A stretch of DNA of 64,000 nt, taken from NCBI RefSeq assembly GCF_026965535.1, contig NZ_CP114039.1, forward strand, positions 6,262,001 to 6,326,000, written 5' to 3'. Shown piece after piece: positions 17,095 through 26,050 of this stretch. Every line of letters starts with the position of its first letter. Positions within the stretch are counted from its first letter, which is position 1. The notes beneath the pieces were generated by a model. The model was not told the origin of the DNA and searched no databases. It saw only the letters and a program-made list of their open reading frames with translations. A program made the translations under genes and the position numbers. Origin of the DNA: Corallococcus sp. NCRR (GTDB taxonomy: Bacteria; Myxococcota; Myxococcia; Myxococcales; Myxococcaceae).

Positions 17095-17128
17095 GGGGGG
17101 ATGTCCGGGTCCTCCCGGACATCCCCCC
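17095..17128. terminator. Perfect 15-bp hairpin, GGGGGGATGTCCGGG arms
   Basis: Arms 17095-17109 and 17114-17128 are perfectly complementary with a TCCT loop; the outer CCTAC/GTAGG (17089-17093 and 17133-17137) could extend it. TTTC follows the right arm. It is 41 bp after the methyltransferase stop and 18 bp before the next start, so it may terminate the first transcript or act in the leader of the lipoprotein mRNA. Confidence 0.65.
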
Positions 17129-17145
17129 TTTCGTAGGAGTCGTCC

Positions 17146-17697
17146 ATGAAGGTGTCGCTGCGTCTTTCCGCCTTGTTGCTGATGGGTGTTTCGCTGATGG
17201 GCCTGGGCTGTGAGGGTGCGGGCTCGCGGGATCCGCTGAACGCCATCGAGGCTGGCGCCCAGGTGGCGGTGGAGCCCTCGCTGGCGGAGGTGAAGCAGGG
17301 CGCGGTGGGTGACACGGTGCTGCGCTGCACGCAGCCGCAGGACGGCAGCTACCTGGAGGTGGTCCAGACGGCCACGGGCTACGAGGCGGCCACGGTGACG
17401 GAGGCCTACGATCCCTGGGACTGCCGCTGCACGTACGAGCAGCGCACGGTGCTGGGCCAGTACACGCGCTGCAACCGCTCCACGGTGGACCCTCGCATCC
17501 TGAACTGCTTCCGCATCGAGCCCAACGGCACGACGGGCAAGGTGGTGCTGTCCACCACGCGCGTGCAGCGCACGCAGATGGTCATCGGCGGCACGCAGAC
17601 GGTGTCGTACACGGACCTGAGCATCGCCGCCATCAACCAGGACCCGGGCCACACGCCGCGCCAGGACTTCAACTACGGCATGGCGGACTGCCAGTAG
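17146..17697 (+). CDS. Lipoprotein of unknown function, cysteine-containing
   Basis: A 183-residue lipoprotein with lipobox MGLGC (cleavage before Cys22). The mature part has cysteines at LRCTQPQ, WDCRCTYEQ, TRCNRST, NCFRIE and a terminal ADCQ, which likely form disulfides outside the cytoplasm. No domain is recognised. It stands alone between a strong hairpin and the next exported protein gene, and a ribosome site (TAGGAG) lies 8 bases before the ATG. Confidence 0.87.
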   Translation: MKVSLRLSALLLMGVSLMGLGCEGAGSRDPLNAIEAGAQVAVEPSLAEVKQGAVGDTVLRCTQPQDGSYLEVVQTATGYEAATVTEAYDPWDCRCTYEQRTVLGQYTRCNRSTVDPRILNCFRIEPNGTTGKVVLSTTRVQRTQMVIGGTQTVSYTDLSIAAINQDPGHTPRQDFNYGMADCQ

Positions 17698-17824
17698 CCG
17701 GCGGTCTTCCGGAGGCGATTTAACCTTCGGCGGGCTCCGGGGTTTTGAGTGTCAGAGCGCGACGGGAAGCAGGCTGCACGGCTGCTCCCGGAGCGTTTTG
17801 ACCTGAACCCGGAGTCCACACACC

Positions 17825-18211
17825 ATGTCGCTCAAGTCCATGCTTCGCGGTACCGCCGTCGCCACGCTGCTCCTCGCCGTTCCCGCGCTCGCCCAGACCG
17901 CCGCGCCGTCCGACCCCAACGCCAGGGCCGGCCAGTGCGAGGGACGCCGGGGCAAACACGGCGGCGGGGGCCACAAGTTCGGCCGCATGCAGCACCGGCT
18001 GGACAAGCAGGTCGCCCAAGGGCGCCTGACGCAGGCCCAGGCCGACGGCTTCAAGGCCGAGGCGAAGCAGCTGCACGAGGAGATGAAGGCCGCGCGCGCC
18101 TCCGCCAACGGCCAGGTGGACGAGGCCACCCGCGCGCAGTTCAAGGAGCGCCGCAAGGCCCTGCGAGAGAAGATCAAGGCTGCGCTGGCGCCCACGCAGC
18201 AGGGCGCCTGA
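17825..18211 (+). CDS. Small periplasmic helical protein, possibly Spy/LTxxQ-like
   Basis: A 128-residue protein with a cleavable signal peptide (ATLLLAVPALAQ), a glycine/histidine-rich GKHGGGGHKFG segment that could bind metal, and a charged helical body containing RLTQAQADGFKAEAKQ. The LTxxQ-type motif and all-helical charged character recall the Spy/CpxP family of periplasmic chaperones and metal-stress proteins, but the match is short and the assignment is tentative. Between its stop and the next gene (18212-18285) is a GC-rich imperfect hairpin. Confidence 0.8.
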   Translation: MSLKSMLRGTAVATLLLAVPALAQTAAPSDPNARAGQCEGRRGKHGGGGHKFGRMQHRLDKQVAQGRLTQAQADGFKAEAKQLHEEMKAARASANGQVDEATRAQFKERRKALREKIKAALAPTQQGA

Positions 18212-18285
18212 TGCGCGGGGGACGTGACGCGGGGGCCCCGGCCGGCACAGACTGACCGGGCCCCTTACGTCCGCGGGAGTCCCCC

Positions 18286-19230
18286 ATGCTTCGCAGTCTC
18301 CTCGTCGCCTTCGTCGCATTGATCGCCGGTTGCCGCGCGCACTCCAGCGCGACGCAGGCCGCGGCGGCGCAGGCCCCGGTGGACGCGCCGGACGCGGCGC
18401 AGGCCTCGGTGGTGCTGGTGACGGACGCGGAGCTCCAGCGCGTGCAGAAGCGCGCGTTGTACATCGTCGAATCGGAGAAGGGCGCCATCAGCGCCACGGA
18501 CCTGCTGCTCGCGCGTCCGGACCTGGACCGCGCGCGGATGAACTGGTTCTTCACCGTGCCGCGCGGCAACGCCTGGTACTCCGTCTTCGGCCGCTTCAAT
18601 CCGCAGGACATGTTCGTTCCCGCGTACGCGTACCGCGCGCCCATCGAATTCTCCGGTGAGATGGAGGACTTCCCCGTCGAGTCCCTGCCCGAGGGCATGG
18701 ACGCCCTGGCGCGCGCCGTGAGCGCCGCCTGTGAGCGCGTCTTCCAGGTGCACGGCCGCAAGCAGCTCAAACCCGTCGTGGTGGAGGAGGACGACGGCAT
18801 CACCGTCTACGTGCTCCAGGGCTTCGACGACTCGGACCTGTACCTGCTGGGCGGCGACTTCCGCTTCAAGTTCAGCAAGGACGGCCGCCAGAAGCTCCTG
18901 GAGTTGCCCCTGCACCAGGGGCTCATCCCCGTGTCCGTCGCGCCGGATGGGGACGGCGAGCGGCCCCAGTTCTCCGCGCACGCGCACGTGCTCTTCCCGG
19001 GGCCGCTGGAGACGGAGCTCGCGCTGGTGATGCTCTATCCCGCGCTGGGCGGCCTCTTCGTGGGAGGAGGGGACCAGGACCGCGTCTACGCGCTGTCGCC
19101 GGATGGCACCATCCGCGAGGTGCGCCTGAGCCGCGAGGAGGTCCTGCGTGAGCTGCGGCCGGACGGCTCCTTCGCGCCGCCCGGGGAGCTGAACGTCGAA
19201 CCGGAGCCCGGCGCGGACGTGGTGCTCTGA
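18286..19230 (+). CDS. Lipoprotein of unknown function
   Basis: A 314-residue lipoprotein: signal segment SLLVAFVALIAGC (Cys16), an alanine-rich linker to about residue 40, then a folded region starting VVLVTDAELQRVQKRALYIV. No cysteines in the folded part and no motif I can assign. The sequence AISATDLLLARPDLDRARMN followed by FTVPRGNAWYSVFGRF looks like a conserved myxobacterial module. No operon partner is obvious; spacing to both neighbours is about 75-110 bp. Confidence 0.87.
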   Translation: MLRSLLVAFVALIAGCRAHSSATQAAAAQAPVDAPDAAQASVVLVTDAELQRVQKRALYIVESEKGAISATDLLLARPDLDRARMNWFFTVPRGNAWYSVFGRFNPQDMFVPAYAYRAPIEFSGEMEDFPVESLPEGMDALARAVSAACERVFQVHGRKQLKPVVVEEDDGITVYVLQGFDDSDLYLLGGDFRFKFSKDGRQKLLELPLHQGLIPVSVAPDGDGERPQFSAHAHVLFPGPLETELALVMLYPALGGLFVGGGDQDRVYALSPDGTIREVRLSREEVLRELRPDGSFAPPGELNVEPEPGADVVL

Positions 19231-19340
19231 ACAGCTCCCGCTTGCGCAGTGTTGAGCTTCGTTCACGGCCTGCCCGGTGGTCCGTCATTGCCTGCGGGCG
19301 CGGTGCTTGAGTTCGCGCCCTCACGACAGGAGGACGCCGG

Positions 19341-19736
19341 ATGGCCCTGCAGAACGACTACCAGGACGTGCTGGACGTGGCGAAGAACGTGGGCGCGAAG
19401 ATCGAAACGCGCGAGGAGAACGGCAAGCTCATCATCAAGGGCAGCGTCGACCACGCCTTCGACCGCGATCGCATGTGGGATCAGATCAAGGCGAAGCACC
19501 CGAAGTGGAACGACGAGATCATGGTGATGCTCGACGTGACCCACGCCGAGCCCTACGGCCTGCACACCGTGAAGTCCGGCGACACGCTCAGCAAGCTGGC
19601 CAAGGACATCTACGGGGACATGAAGCTGTACCCGAAGATCTTCGAGGCCAACAAGGATCAGCTCAAGGACCCGGACCACATCAAGGTGGGCCAGGTCCTC
19701 AAGCTGCCGCCGAAGACCATCGCCAACAAGGCCTGA
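19341..19736 (+). CDS. LysM-domain protein (Kbp/YgaU-like)
   Basis: A 131-residue protein without a signal peptide. The N-terminal half (to about residue 65) resembles a BON-like alpha/beta domain (GKLIIKGSVDHAFDRDRMW), and residues 75-126 form a LysM domain (HTVKSGDTLSKLAKDIYGDM, then KVGQVLKLP). This two-domain order is that of the potassium-binding protein Kbp/YgaU of enterobacteria and the SPFH-associated family in myxobacteria. Good ribosome site (AGGAGG). Potassium sensing is a family-based suggestion only. Confidence 0.88.
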   Translation: MALQNDYQDVLDVAKNVGAKIETREENGKLIIKGSVDHAFDRDRMWDQIKAKHPKWNDEIMVMLDVTHAEPYGLHTVKSGDTLSKLAKDIYGDMKLYPKIFEANKDQLKDPDHIKVGQVLKLPPKTIANKA

Positions 19737-19765
19737 GCTTCAGGCCTCGCGGCGCCGGTGGAGTC

Positions 19766-20440
19766 TCAAGGGCAGTACGGGCACTCCACCGTCGCCTCGA
19801 GCGAGTCGTAGACGAGGCAGTTCTGGTCCGCCGCGCTGTCGTTCTTCTGCTGGCAGCGGTAGTTCCACACGGACGCGCACTGGGTATAGACCTGCGCGTC
19901 GCCGGTGGGACCCTGGTAGGTGGCCGTGCAGGTGCCGCCCGAGCTTCCACCCGACACGGTGCAGGTGTTGGGGTCGGTGTTGCTCGTGCACTTCATGCCG
20001 GAGCAGTTGGTGCCGCTGCCCATCCACTTGCCCGAACAGCTGGATGCGCTGGTGCGCTGCTCACAGAGCACGCGGTTCAGGTTCCCGTCGTAGTAGGCGC
20101 ACGCGCCGCTGCTGCCTCCGCCACCACCACCACCGCCCGAGCCGCCCGAAGGCGTCCCCCAGCTCCACTCCGGCGTTCTCGGCTCGGAGAAGCTGTCCAG
20201 CGACACCGCGGAGAATCCCACGTCCTCGCACGAGTCGCCGTCGAAGTAGCCGCAGTAGTCCCAGCCGTCGCACCAGAAGTCGCGGCACTCGTCTTCGGTG
20301 TCCTCATTGCAAAAGTAGATGGACGAGCCGTGGACGCAGGCGCCCTGCGTGGGGAAGCACCCGGGCAGCACGAGGCCCACGGCGAGGGACAGGAGCACGG
20401 CGGACACAACGCCCGTGAGAGGACGAGGGGATGAGGTCAT
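19766..20440 (-). CDS. Cysteine-rich lipoprotein with poly-glycine linker
   Basis: A 224-residue lipoprotein (LVLPGC lipobox, about Cys28). The mature protein has two cysteine-rich modules: residues 30-75 (CNEDTEDECRDFWCDGWDYC) and 113-224 (CSGKWMGSGTNCSGMKC, ending in CPYCP), joined by a glycine/serine run of about 15 residues. Many disulfides are expected, so it is probably surface-exposed. No enzyme motif is visible. It is convergent with the LysM gene and tail-to-head with the ChaN-family gene 60 bp away. Confidence 0.87.
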   Translation of the reverse strand: MTSSPRPLTGVVSAVLLSLAVGLVLPGCFPTQGACVHGSSIYFCNEDTEDECRDFWCDGWDYCGYFDGDSCEDVGFSAVSLDSFSEPRTPEWSWGTPSGGSGGGGGGGGSSGACAYYDGNLNRVLCEQRTSASSCSGKWMGSGTNCSGMKCTSNTDPNTCTVSGGSSGGTCTATYQGPTGDAQVYTQCASVWNYRCQQKNDSAADQNCLVYDSLEATVECPYCP

Positions 20441-20499
20441 CCGCCGGAATGTAGCTTCAAGTGCGCGCGGGATTCAGCTGGGTCGCCGCCACCACGGGC

Positions 20500-22059
20500 C
20501 TAGATGCCCCGCAGGCGCGCGGCCCAGGCGAGATAGGCGGCGCGCGGATCCGCGAGCGGGTCGCGGAAGAGGGCGCGAATGTCGGCGGTGTCCACCTGGC
20601 CGGCGTCGAAGGCCCGGTAGAGGCTGTCCCCCAGGAGGTACCCGAGCGCGTGGCTGACGCCGTGGAACAGGCGGTCGCGGCGCAGGGGGAGGAGCTTCAC
20701 GGCCTCGTCGGGGGCCTCGGACTCCGTGGCCTTGTGGGCGAGGACGAAGGCGGCGATCTGCCGCTCCAGGCCCCGGGTCTCGCCGAAGCGCCGGGCCCAC
20801 TCCGTGACGTTGGGGCAGGTGCGGCGCGGGTTGATCAGCTTGGAGCCGAAGAAGCCCAGGGCCTCTTCCAGGCAGCGCGCGTAGAAGGCCTCGGACGCAC
20901 CGCGCGGCGCGTCCATGGCGTCGCCCACGGCGCAGTGGCGCACGAAGTGGGCGGCCTCCTCCGCGGCGTGGTTGAGGGACAGCGACGCGAGCCAGGCCGT
21001 GCGCGCGCGGGGGATGTAGCAGCTCTCACGCGAGAGGATGTGCTTGCGCAGCTGGGACAGCTCCGCCTGGGTGAAGCGGCCCCTGCGGCGGATGCGGGCG
21101 AGCACGTCGCCGTCCGCCGCCGTGGTCACCTCCACCGAGTCCAGCTCGCGGCCCACGGGCACGCCCGCGAGCCGGCCGATGAGCTCCGCCATGTCCCGGA
21201 AGCGCTCCGCGGCGCTGCGGTCCAGGAGGGGCGCGTCGTCGCCCTCGGCCTCCAGGTAGTCCAGGAAGCTCTGCTGGCAGAGGACGGGGGAGGCGTTCAT
21301 CAGGCACAGCGCGCCGTCCGACAACTCCACGGCCTCCGCGCTCCCCAGCCGGCCCTCGCGCGCGAGGCGCCACCAGAGGCCTTCGGCGTTCTGGTACACG
21401 ACGAGGCCGCGGCGCGGATGGGCCTCCCCCAGCGCGCGCTCCACCTGCGCGGGCAGGTGGCAGGGCGCCGCGTGGAACTGTCCCACCAGCACCATCACCA
21501 GCGGGACGTCCTCCGCGCGGGCCACGCGGGCGATGCGCTCCGCGGCGAAGGCGTCGCGCAGCGCGAGCGAACGCTCACCCTGGGCGCGCCGGTCGATGGC
21601 GGCCACCTGGAGCTTGAGTCGCTTCGCGAAGGCCAGCACCGCGCGGATGCCGGCGCCGGGACCGAAGCCCGGGGTGGGGCCATGGCCCAGCCGGGACATC
21701 AGGGTGCGCTCGGGCAGGCGTCCCGCGAGGTACGCGTCGAGGGCGGCCTGATGACGGCCCTCCACGCACTCGAGCGCCAGCACGACGCGGCGGCCGGAGG
21801 CGAGGGCGCGCTCGGCGAGGTCCAGGTAGGTCTGCTGGGCGAGCGGCAGCGTGTGGTAGTCGCCGACGTAGACGAGGTCCGACGCCGCGATGCGCTGGTG
21901 CACGTGGGCCAGGGGGACCACGCGCTGGTAGGTGCTCGTGCGCCGGCGGTAGCGGGCCTCGTAGGCGCGGAAGGCTTCGGTGCGGCCTTCGACCACCCGG
22001 GCGATCTGGGCGCGTTGGCGGCGGAAGAGGGCGAGGTGAAGGGCAAGCGACGCGCGCAT
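20500..22059 (-). CDS. ChaN-family (Tiki superfamily) protein with long C-terminal extension
   Basis: A 519-residue protein. The N-terminal ~290 residues match the ChaN/haem-binding-uptake family: VYVGDYHTLPLAQQTYL supplies the GxxH metal motif, VVLALECVEGRHQAALDAYL and VLVGQFHAAPCHLPAQ the later conserved acidic/histidine positions. ChaN proteins are linked to haem or iron uptake and belong to the Tiki metalloprotease-like fold. The C-terminal ~220 residues are an extra helical region absent from typical ChaN. No signal peptide or lipobox is present, unlike ChaN lipoproteins. It is divergent from a TonB-dependent receptor 112 bp away, in line with a shared uptake function. Confidence 0.82.
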   Translation of the reverse strand: MRASLALHLALFRRQRAQIARVVEGRTEAFRAYEARYRRRTSTYQRVVPLAHVHQRIAASDLVYVGDYHTLPLAQQTYLDLAERALASGRRVVLALECVEGRHQAALDAYLAGRLPERTLMSRLGHGPTPGFGPGAGIRAVLAFAKRLKLQVAAIDRRAQGERSLALRDAFAAERIARVARAEDVPLVMVLVGQFHAAPCHLPAQVERALGEAHPRRGLVVYQNAEGLWWRLAREGRLGSAEAVELSDGALCLMNASPVLCQQSFLDYLEAEGDDAPLLDRSAAERFRDMAELIGRLAGVPVGRELDSVEVTTAADGDVLARIRRRGRFTQAELSQLRKHILSRESCYIPRARTAWLASLSLNHAAEEAAHFVRHCAVGDAMDAPRGASEAFYARCLEEALGFFGSKLINPRRTCPNVTEWARRFGETRGLERQIAAFVLAHKATESEAPDEAVKLLPLRRDRLFHGVSHALGYLLGDSLYRAFDAGQVDTADIRALFRDPLADPRAAYLAWAARLRGI

Positions 22060-22171
22060 GGAGCGACAGGCACCGTCGCATGCGCTCGCGGGGGCGGCAA
22101 AAAATCAGCGGGGCGCGGGCGGGTGGCCCGCTTGACTCGCATGGCCCTGCAACGGACCATCGTCGTCAATC

Positions 22172-25171
22172 TTGCAGACCGTTCTTCCTCGCACGCTCAT
22201 CCTCTGTGCCGCGGTGTTCGCCGCGGCCCCCGTTCACGCGCAAGAGGCCGCGCTGCTGCACGCATCTCCGCCGCGCGCCGAGGCCCGGCAGCCCCTCCAG
22301 TTGGACGCGACGCTGGTGGATGGCGGCAAGGTACTGGAACTCTTCGTCCGCTATCGCGGCCCGGGCGAGCCGTACGTCCAGGTCCCCATGGAGCGGCAGT
22401 ATGGAGACCTGTACCGCGCGGTGATTCCCGCCGAGCACATGGTGTCACCCGGCGTGGAGTACTTCGTCGAAGCCGCGATGATGGATGGGGCGCGCACGCC
22501 GCTCTTCATGTCCGCGCTCCGGCCCGCGCGGGTGATGGTGGGGGCGCAGACCCCGGAGCCGCCGCCGGGACGGGCGCCGCCGGGCCGCAAGGGGACCCGT
22601 GAAGCCCCGAGGTCCTCGCCCGACATCGACGCCTTCGCGCCGCCGTCGGGGGCAGGGGAGGACGATGACGCGAGCAGCGCACCGACGCCGCCTCCTTCCA
22701 CCGTTCGTCCGGACGCACGCGCGGGGACCACCGATTCGCGGACTTCGAACCGGGTGGACAGCGCGGTTTCCCGTCCGGGAGCCTCCGACTCACGCGCGGC
22801 GAGCACCCCCAGCGGGACGGACCCGCGCGCTTCGAACCGGACAACCGCGTCCGATTCACGGGCTTCGAGCCGCACGGACGGCGCGGACTCGCGCGCCCCG
22901 GCTTCGCCCACGGCCCGAACAGACGGTTCGCGCGCTTCGACCCGAACGGACACGTCCGACCCGCGCGCCTCGACTCGCGCTTCGGGCTCCGACGACGCCA
23001 TGGCCGCGCTCAACGCGGACCTCCCTCCGGAACCCCGCGCCTCCTCTTCGTCCCGCGGCACCATGGACGACGACCTGGCGCTCTACAGCGCGGAGGACGT
23101 GCTCGCGGTGACGACGCTCCAGGAGGAGTCCGTCCGCACCGTGCCGGCCATCGGCGCGTCCTTCAACCGCGCGCAGATGGTCGCGCTGGGCGCCCGCACG
23201 GTGGCGGACGTGCTGGACGTGGTGCCCGGCGTGTCCGTCAGCCGCGACGTGCAGGGCTTCCACCGCACCTCCATCCGGGGCCTGCGCAACGACGCGGAGG
23301 TGCTCTTCCTCCTCGATGGCCACCGCCTCAACAACTTCTTCGACGGCAAGGCGCTCATGAACCTGCCGGTGGAGAACCTGGAGCGCATCGAGGTCATCCG
23401 CGGTCCCGGCTCCGCCGTCTACGGCGCGGGCGCCTTCCAGGGCGTCGTCAACCTGGTCACCAACCACGCCGACGGCGTGCGCGGCGCCATCACCACCGGC
23501 GGCGTCCCCCGTGACGACGGACGCCTGGCGCTCGCCACCGACGGCCACCTGTCCGCGGCGCACACCACCGGCGACCTGCGCCTGTTCGCGGACCTGGACC
23601 TCTGGACCCAGGAGGGTGACTCGCTCGTCATCGACCACGACGCGCTCGACGACGAGTCCGTGGCCCAGGGCCTGCGCGACGTGGACCAGCCCGCGGGCCG
23701 CACCCGTGACGGCCGGTTCCTCGTCAACGCGGGCGGAGGCGTGTCCTACGGCCTGGACAGCGCCGGCCGCGTGGGCGTCACCGCGCGCTACCTCTCCGAG
23801 AAGCGCGACGCGCTCGTCGGCCTGTTCGACACGGTGGGCAACGACTCCCAGCTGTCCTGGGACATGCTCCTCGCGGACCTCACCTGGGAGCGGCCCCTCT
23901 CCGACAGCGGCCAGGTGCGCGCCCGGCTGGGCTTCGATCAGCAGTCCACCGACCGCCTGTTCCAGCTCACGCCGCTCGACTTCCGCACTGGCGACGGCCT
24001 GGACCGCCTCTTCCCAGAAGGCCTTCAGGAACAGACGCGGGTCACCGTGCGCACCGTGACGGCCTCCGTGGACGCGGACCTCGCGCTGGCGAAGGAGAAC
24101 CACCTCACGCTGGGCTTCGTCGCCGAGCAGCAGTCGCTGTCCCAGTACGACTACACCACGAACTACACGCTCGACGGCCGCCTGCGCCCCAGCCCCGCCG
24201 TTCCTGAAGGGCTGGTGGACCTCACGCAGGGCGCGGCCGCCAGCCGCCTCAACCTGGGCCTCTCCGCGCAGGACCAGTGGACCGTGCTCTCCGCGCTCAC
24301 GCTCACCTTCGGCCTGCGCCTGGACGCCATCCAGCTCCCCGACGCGGAGGCGTCGGGCACGCTCGACGCCAGCAAGATGGTGGTGCGGGTCAACCCGCGC
24401 GTGGGCCTGGTCATCGCCGCGTCGGACGCGCTGGTGCTCAAGGCGCTGTACGGCCGCGCCTTCCGCGCCCCCACGCCCCAGGAGCTGGTCGAGCGCATCC
24501 CCGACACCGACTACAACCAGGGCCGCTTCGAGGGAAACCCGCTCCTGAAGCCCACCACCGTGGACACCTTCGAGCTGGGCATGGATCTGGTCCAGGCCGC
24601 GGGCGACACCCGCGTGCGCGTGCGCGCCAACGCCTTCCTGCAGAACTTCGCCTCACCCATCACCCCCGTGGACACCAGCGGCAACATCGTCCCTTTGCGC
24701 AACCGCGAGCTGGGCGTGCGCGTGTACGGCGTGGAGGCGGAGGCCCGGCTGGAAGCGTCCAAGCGCGCCGTCGCGTGGGTCAACGCCAGCCTGTCCCGCG
24801 CGCAGGACCTGGAGCTGCCGGAGCAGTCCCGGCTGCTCACGGACGTGCCCCAGGCGCGCTTCAACGCGGGCGTGTCCATGCCGCTGGGGGACTGGCTGAA
24901 CCTGGACGTGGTGGTGCGCTCCGGCGCCGAGCGCCGCAACAACAACCGCTCCACGCTGGAGCTCATCCGCCGCTACGAGATCCCCGCCTACAGCCTCATC
25001 ACCGCGCAGCTGCGCACCGAGCCCATCTGGGAGCACTTCGAGGTGACGCTCTACGCCCAGAACCTCTTCGACCACGACCTGCGCGACGACGTGCCCCGTC
25101 CGGACCGCGTCACCGGCCTGCTGCCGCGCGAGGGCGTGTCCGGCTACCTCACCCTGAGGGCCTCCTACTGA
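22172..25171 (+). CDS. TonB-dependent outer-membrane receptor
   Basis: A 999-residue receptor using a TTG start at 22172; upstream in-frame stops rule out a longer form. Signal peptide ends APVHAQ. Residues about 25-125 form an Ig-like domain, 130-300 a low-complexity linker with repeated DSRAS-type units, about 315-440 the plug (ARTVADVLDVVPGVSVSRDV; IEVIRGPGSAVYGAGAFQGV) and the rest the 22-strand barrel ending in a C-terminal aromatic SY. The ligand is unknown; the divergent ChaN-like gene suggests iron/haem, while the coupled 5'-nucleotidase-domain gene suggests nucleotides or phosphate. Stop and next start share TGATG. Confidence 0.93.
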   Translation: MQTVLPRTLILCAAVFAAAPVHAQEAALLHASPPRAEARQPLQLDATLVDGGKVLELFVRYRGPGEPYVQVPMERQYGDLYRAVIPAEHMVSPGVEYFVEAAMMDGARTPLFMSALRPARVMVGAQTPEPPPGRAPPGRKGTREAPRSSPDIDAFAPPSGAGEDDDASSAPTPPPSTVRPDARAGTTDSRTSNRVDSAVSRPGASDSRAASTPSGTDPRASNRTTASDSRASSRTDGADSRAPASPTARTDGSRASTRTDTSDPRASTRASGSDDAMAALNADLPPEPRASSSSRGTMDDDLALYSAEDVLAVTTLQEESVRTVPAIGASFNRAQMVALGARTVADVLDVVPGVSVSRDVQGFHRTSIRGLRNDAEVLFLLDGHRLNNFFDGKALMNLPVENLERIEVIRGPGSAVYGAGAFQGVVNLVTNHADGVRGAITTGGVPRDDGRLALATDGHLSAAHTTGDLRLFADLDLWTQEGDSLVIDHDALDDESVAQGLRDVDQPAGRTRDGRFLVNAGGGVSYGLDSAGRVGVTARYLSEKRDALVGLFDTVGNDSQLSWDMLLADLTWERPLSDSGQVRARLGFDQQSTDRLFQLTPLDFRTGDGLDRLFPEGLQEQTRVTVRTVTASVDADLALAKENHLTLGFVAEQQSLSQYDYTTNYTLDGRLRPSPAVPEGLVDLTQGAAASRLNLGLSAQDQWTVLSALTLTFGLRLDAIQLPDAEASGTLDASKMVVRVNPRVGLVIAASDALVLKALYGRAFRAPTPQELVERIPDTDYNQGRFEGNPLLKPTTVDTFELGMDLVQAAGDTRVRVRANAFLQNFASPITPVDTSGNIVPLRNRELGVRVYGVEAEARLEASKRAVAWVNASLSRAQDLELPEQSRLLTDVPQARFNAGVSMPLGDWLNLDVVVRSGAERRNNNRSTLELIRRYEIPAYSLITAQLRTEPIWEHFEVTLYAQNLFDHDLRDDVPRPDRVTGLLPREGVSGYLTLRASY

Positions 25172-26001
25172 TGGACCGCCGCCACCTCACCGCCGCGCTC
25201 GCGGCGCTCACGCTGCTGCCCGGCTGCCTCGCGTACAACGACTCCTGCACCCCGCTGGTGGACGACCCCGACGCCGTCGTGGGCTACCTGGGCGAGGAGG
25301 TGCAGCTGGGCTCCGCCTTCACCCGCCACGACAACAACGCGCTGGGACAGCTGGCCGCGGACGCGTTCCTCCACGCGGAGGATGGCGCCGCGAAGCCCAC
25401 GGACCTGGGCATCATCAACGGCGGCTCGCTGCGCGACGAGGGCCTGTGCGTCACCCGCACGTCCCTGCGCACCGGGCCGCTCACCGACGGCGTCCTGCAC
25501 GAGGTCATCCTCTTCGAGAACCTGCTCGTGACGGTGGACCTCACGGAGAAGCAGCTCGTGGACCTCTTCGAGCACTCCGTGGAGGCGCTGGCCGTGGAGG
25601 GGCAGGCCATCGTGTCGCCCTCCGGCGCGTTCCTCCACGTCTCCGAGGGCACCACCCTGCGCGTGGACTGCGGGCGTCCGGTGGGCCAGCGCGTGACGGC
25701 GCTGCGGGTGCGCGGGCGCGACGTGTCCATCCCCGCGCGCGACGACGCGTCCATCCGCTACCGGGTGGCGATGTCCACGTTCCTGCTAGAGGGAGGGGAC
25801 GGCTACGGCGGCATCCTGGGCGACGCGGGACAGGACCCGGACCGCAACCCGGTGACGGCGCGCAAGCTGGGCGGCACGGACGCCAACATCGCGGCGGCGT
25901 ACATGAAGAGCACGTACCCCAGCCCGGTCCAGGCGCTGAAGGAAGCCCCGCGCATCGTCTTCACCAACTGCGCCCGGCCCGCCCGGCCCGCCCCGCGCTG
26001 A
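25171..26001 (+). CDS. Lipoprotein with only the C-terminal domain of 5'-nucleotidase
   Basis: A 276-residue lipoprotein (lipobox LLPGC, about Cys18). The mature protein corresponds to the substrate-binding C-terminal domain of UshA-type 5'-nucleotidases: NALGQLAADAFLHA, INGGSLRDEGL, FENLLVTVDLTEKQLVDLFE and FLLEGGDGYG. The metallophosphatase domain that normally precedes it is absent, so it should bind nucleotide-like ligands but not hydrolyse them by the usual mechanism. It overlaps the receptor gene by one base (TGATG), implying coupled translation and a joint function, for example as a surface binding partner. The tail carries NCARPARPAPR. Confidence 0.85.
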   Translation: MDRRHLTAALAALTLLPGCLAYNDSCTPLVDDPDAVVGYLGEEVQLGSAFTRHDNNALGQLAADAFLHAEDGAAKPTDLGIINGGSLRDEGLCVTRTSLRTGPLTDGVLHEVILFENLLVTVDLTEKQLVDLFEHSVEALAVEGQAIVSPSGAFLHVSEGTTLRVDCGRPVGQRVTALRVRGRDVSIPARDDASIRYRVAMSTFLLEGGDGYGGILGDAGQDPDRNPVTARKLGGTDANIAAAYMKSTYPSPVQALKEAPRIVFTNCARPARPAPR

Positions 26002-26050
26002 CGTCGCGCGCGGTGTCGGGCCTCGCGGGGGCCGGGATGGACGGAGCCCC

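Noticed and set aside
20461-22602. 713-codon plus-strand frame
   Set aside because: Shadow of the ChaN-like gene, rich in Arg/Gly/His, and it runs out of frame into the TonB receptor gene.
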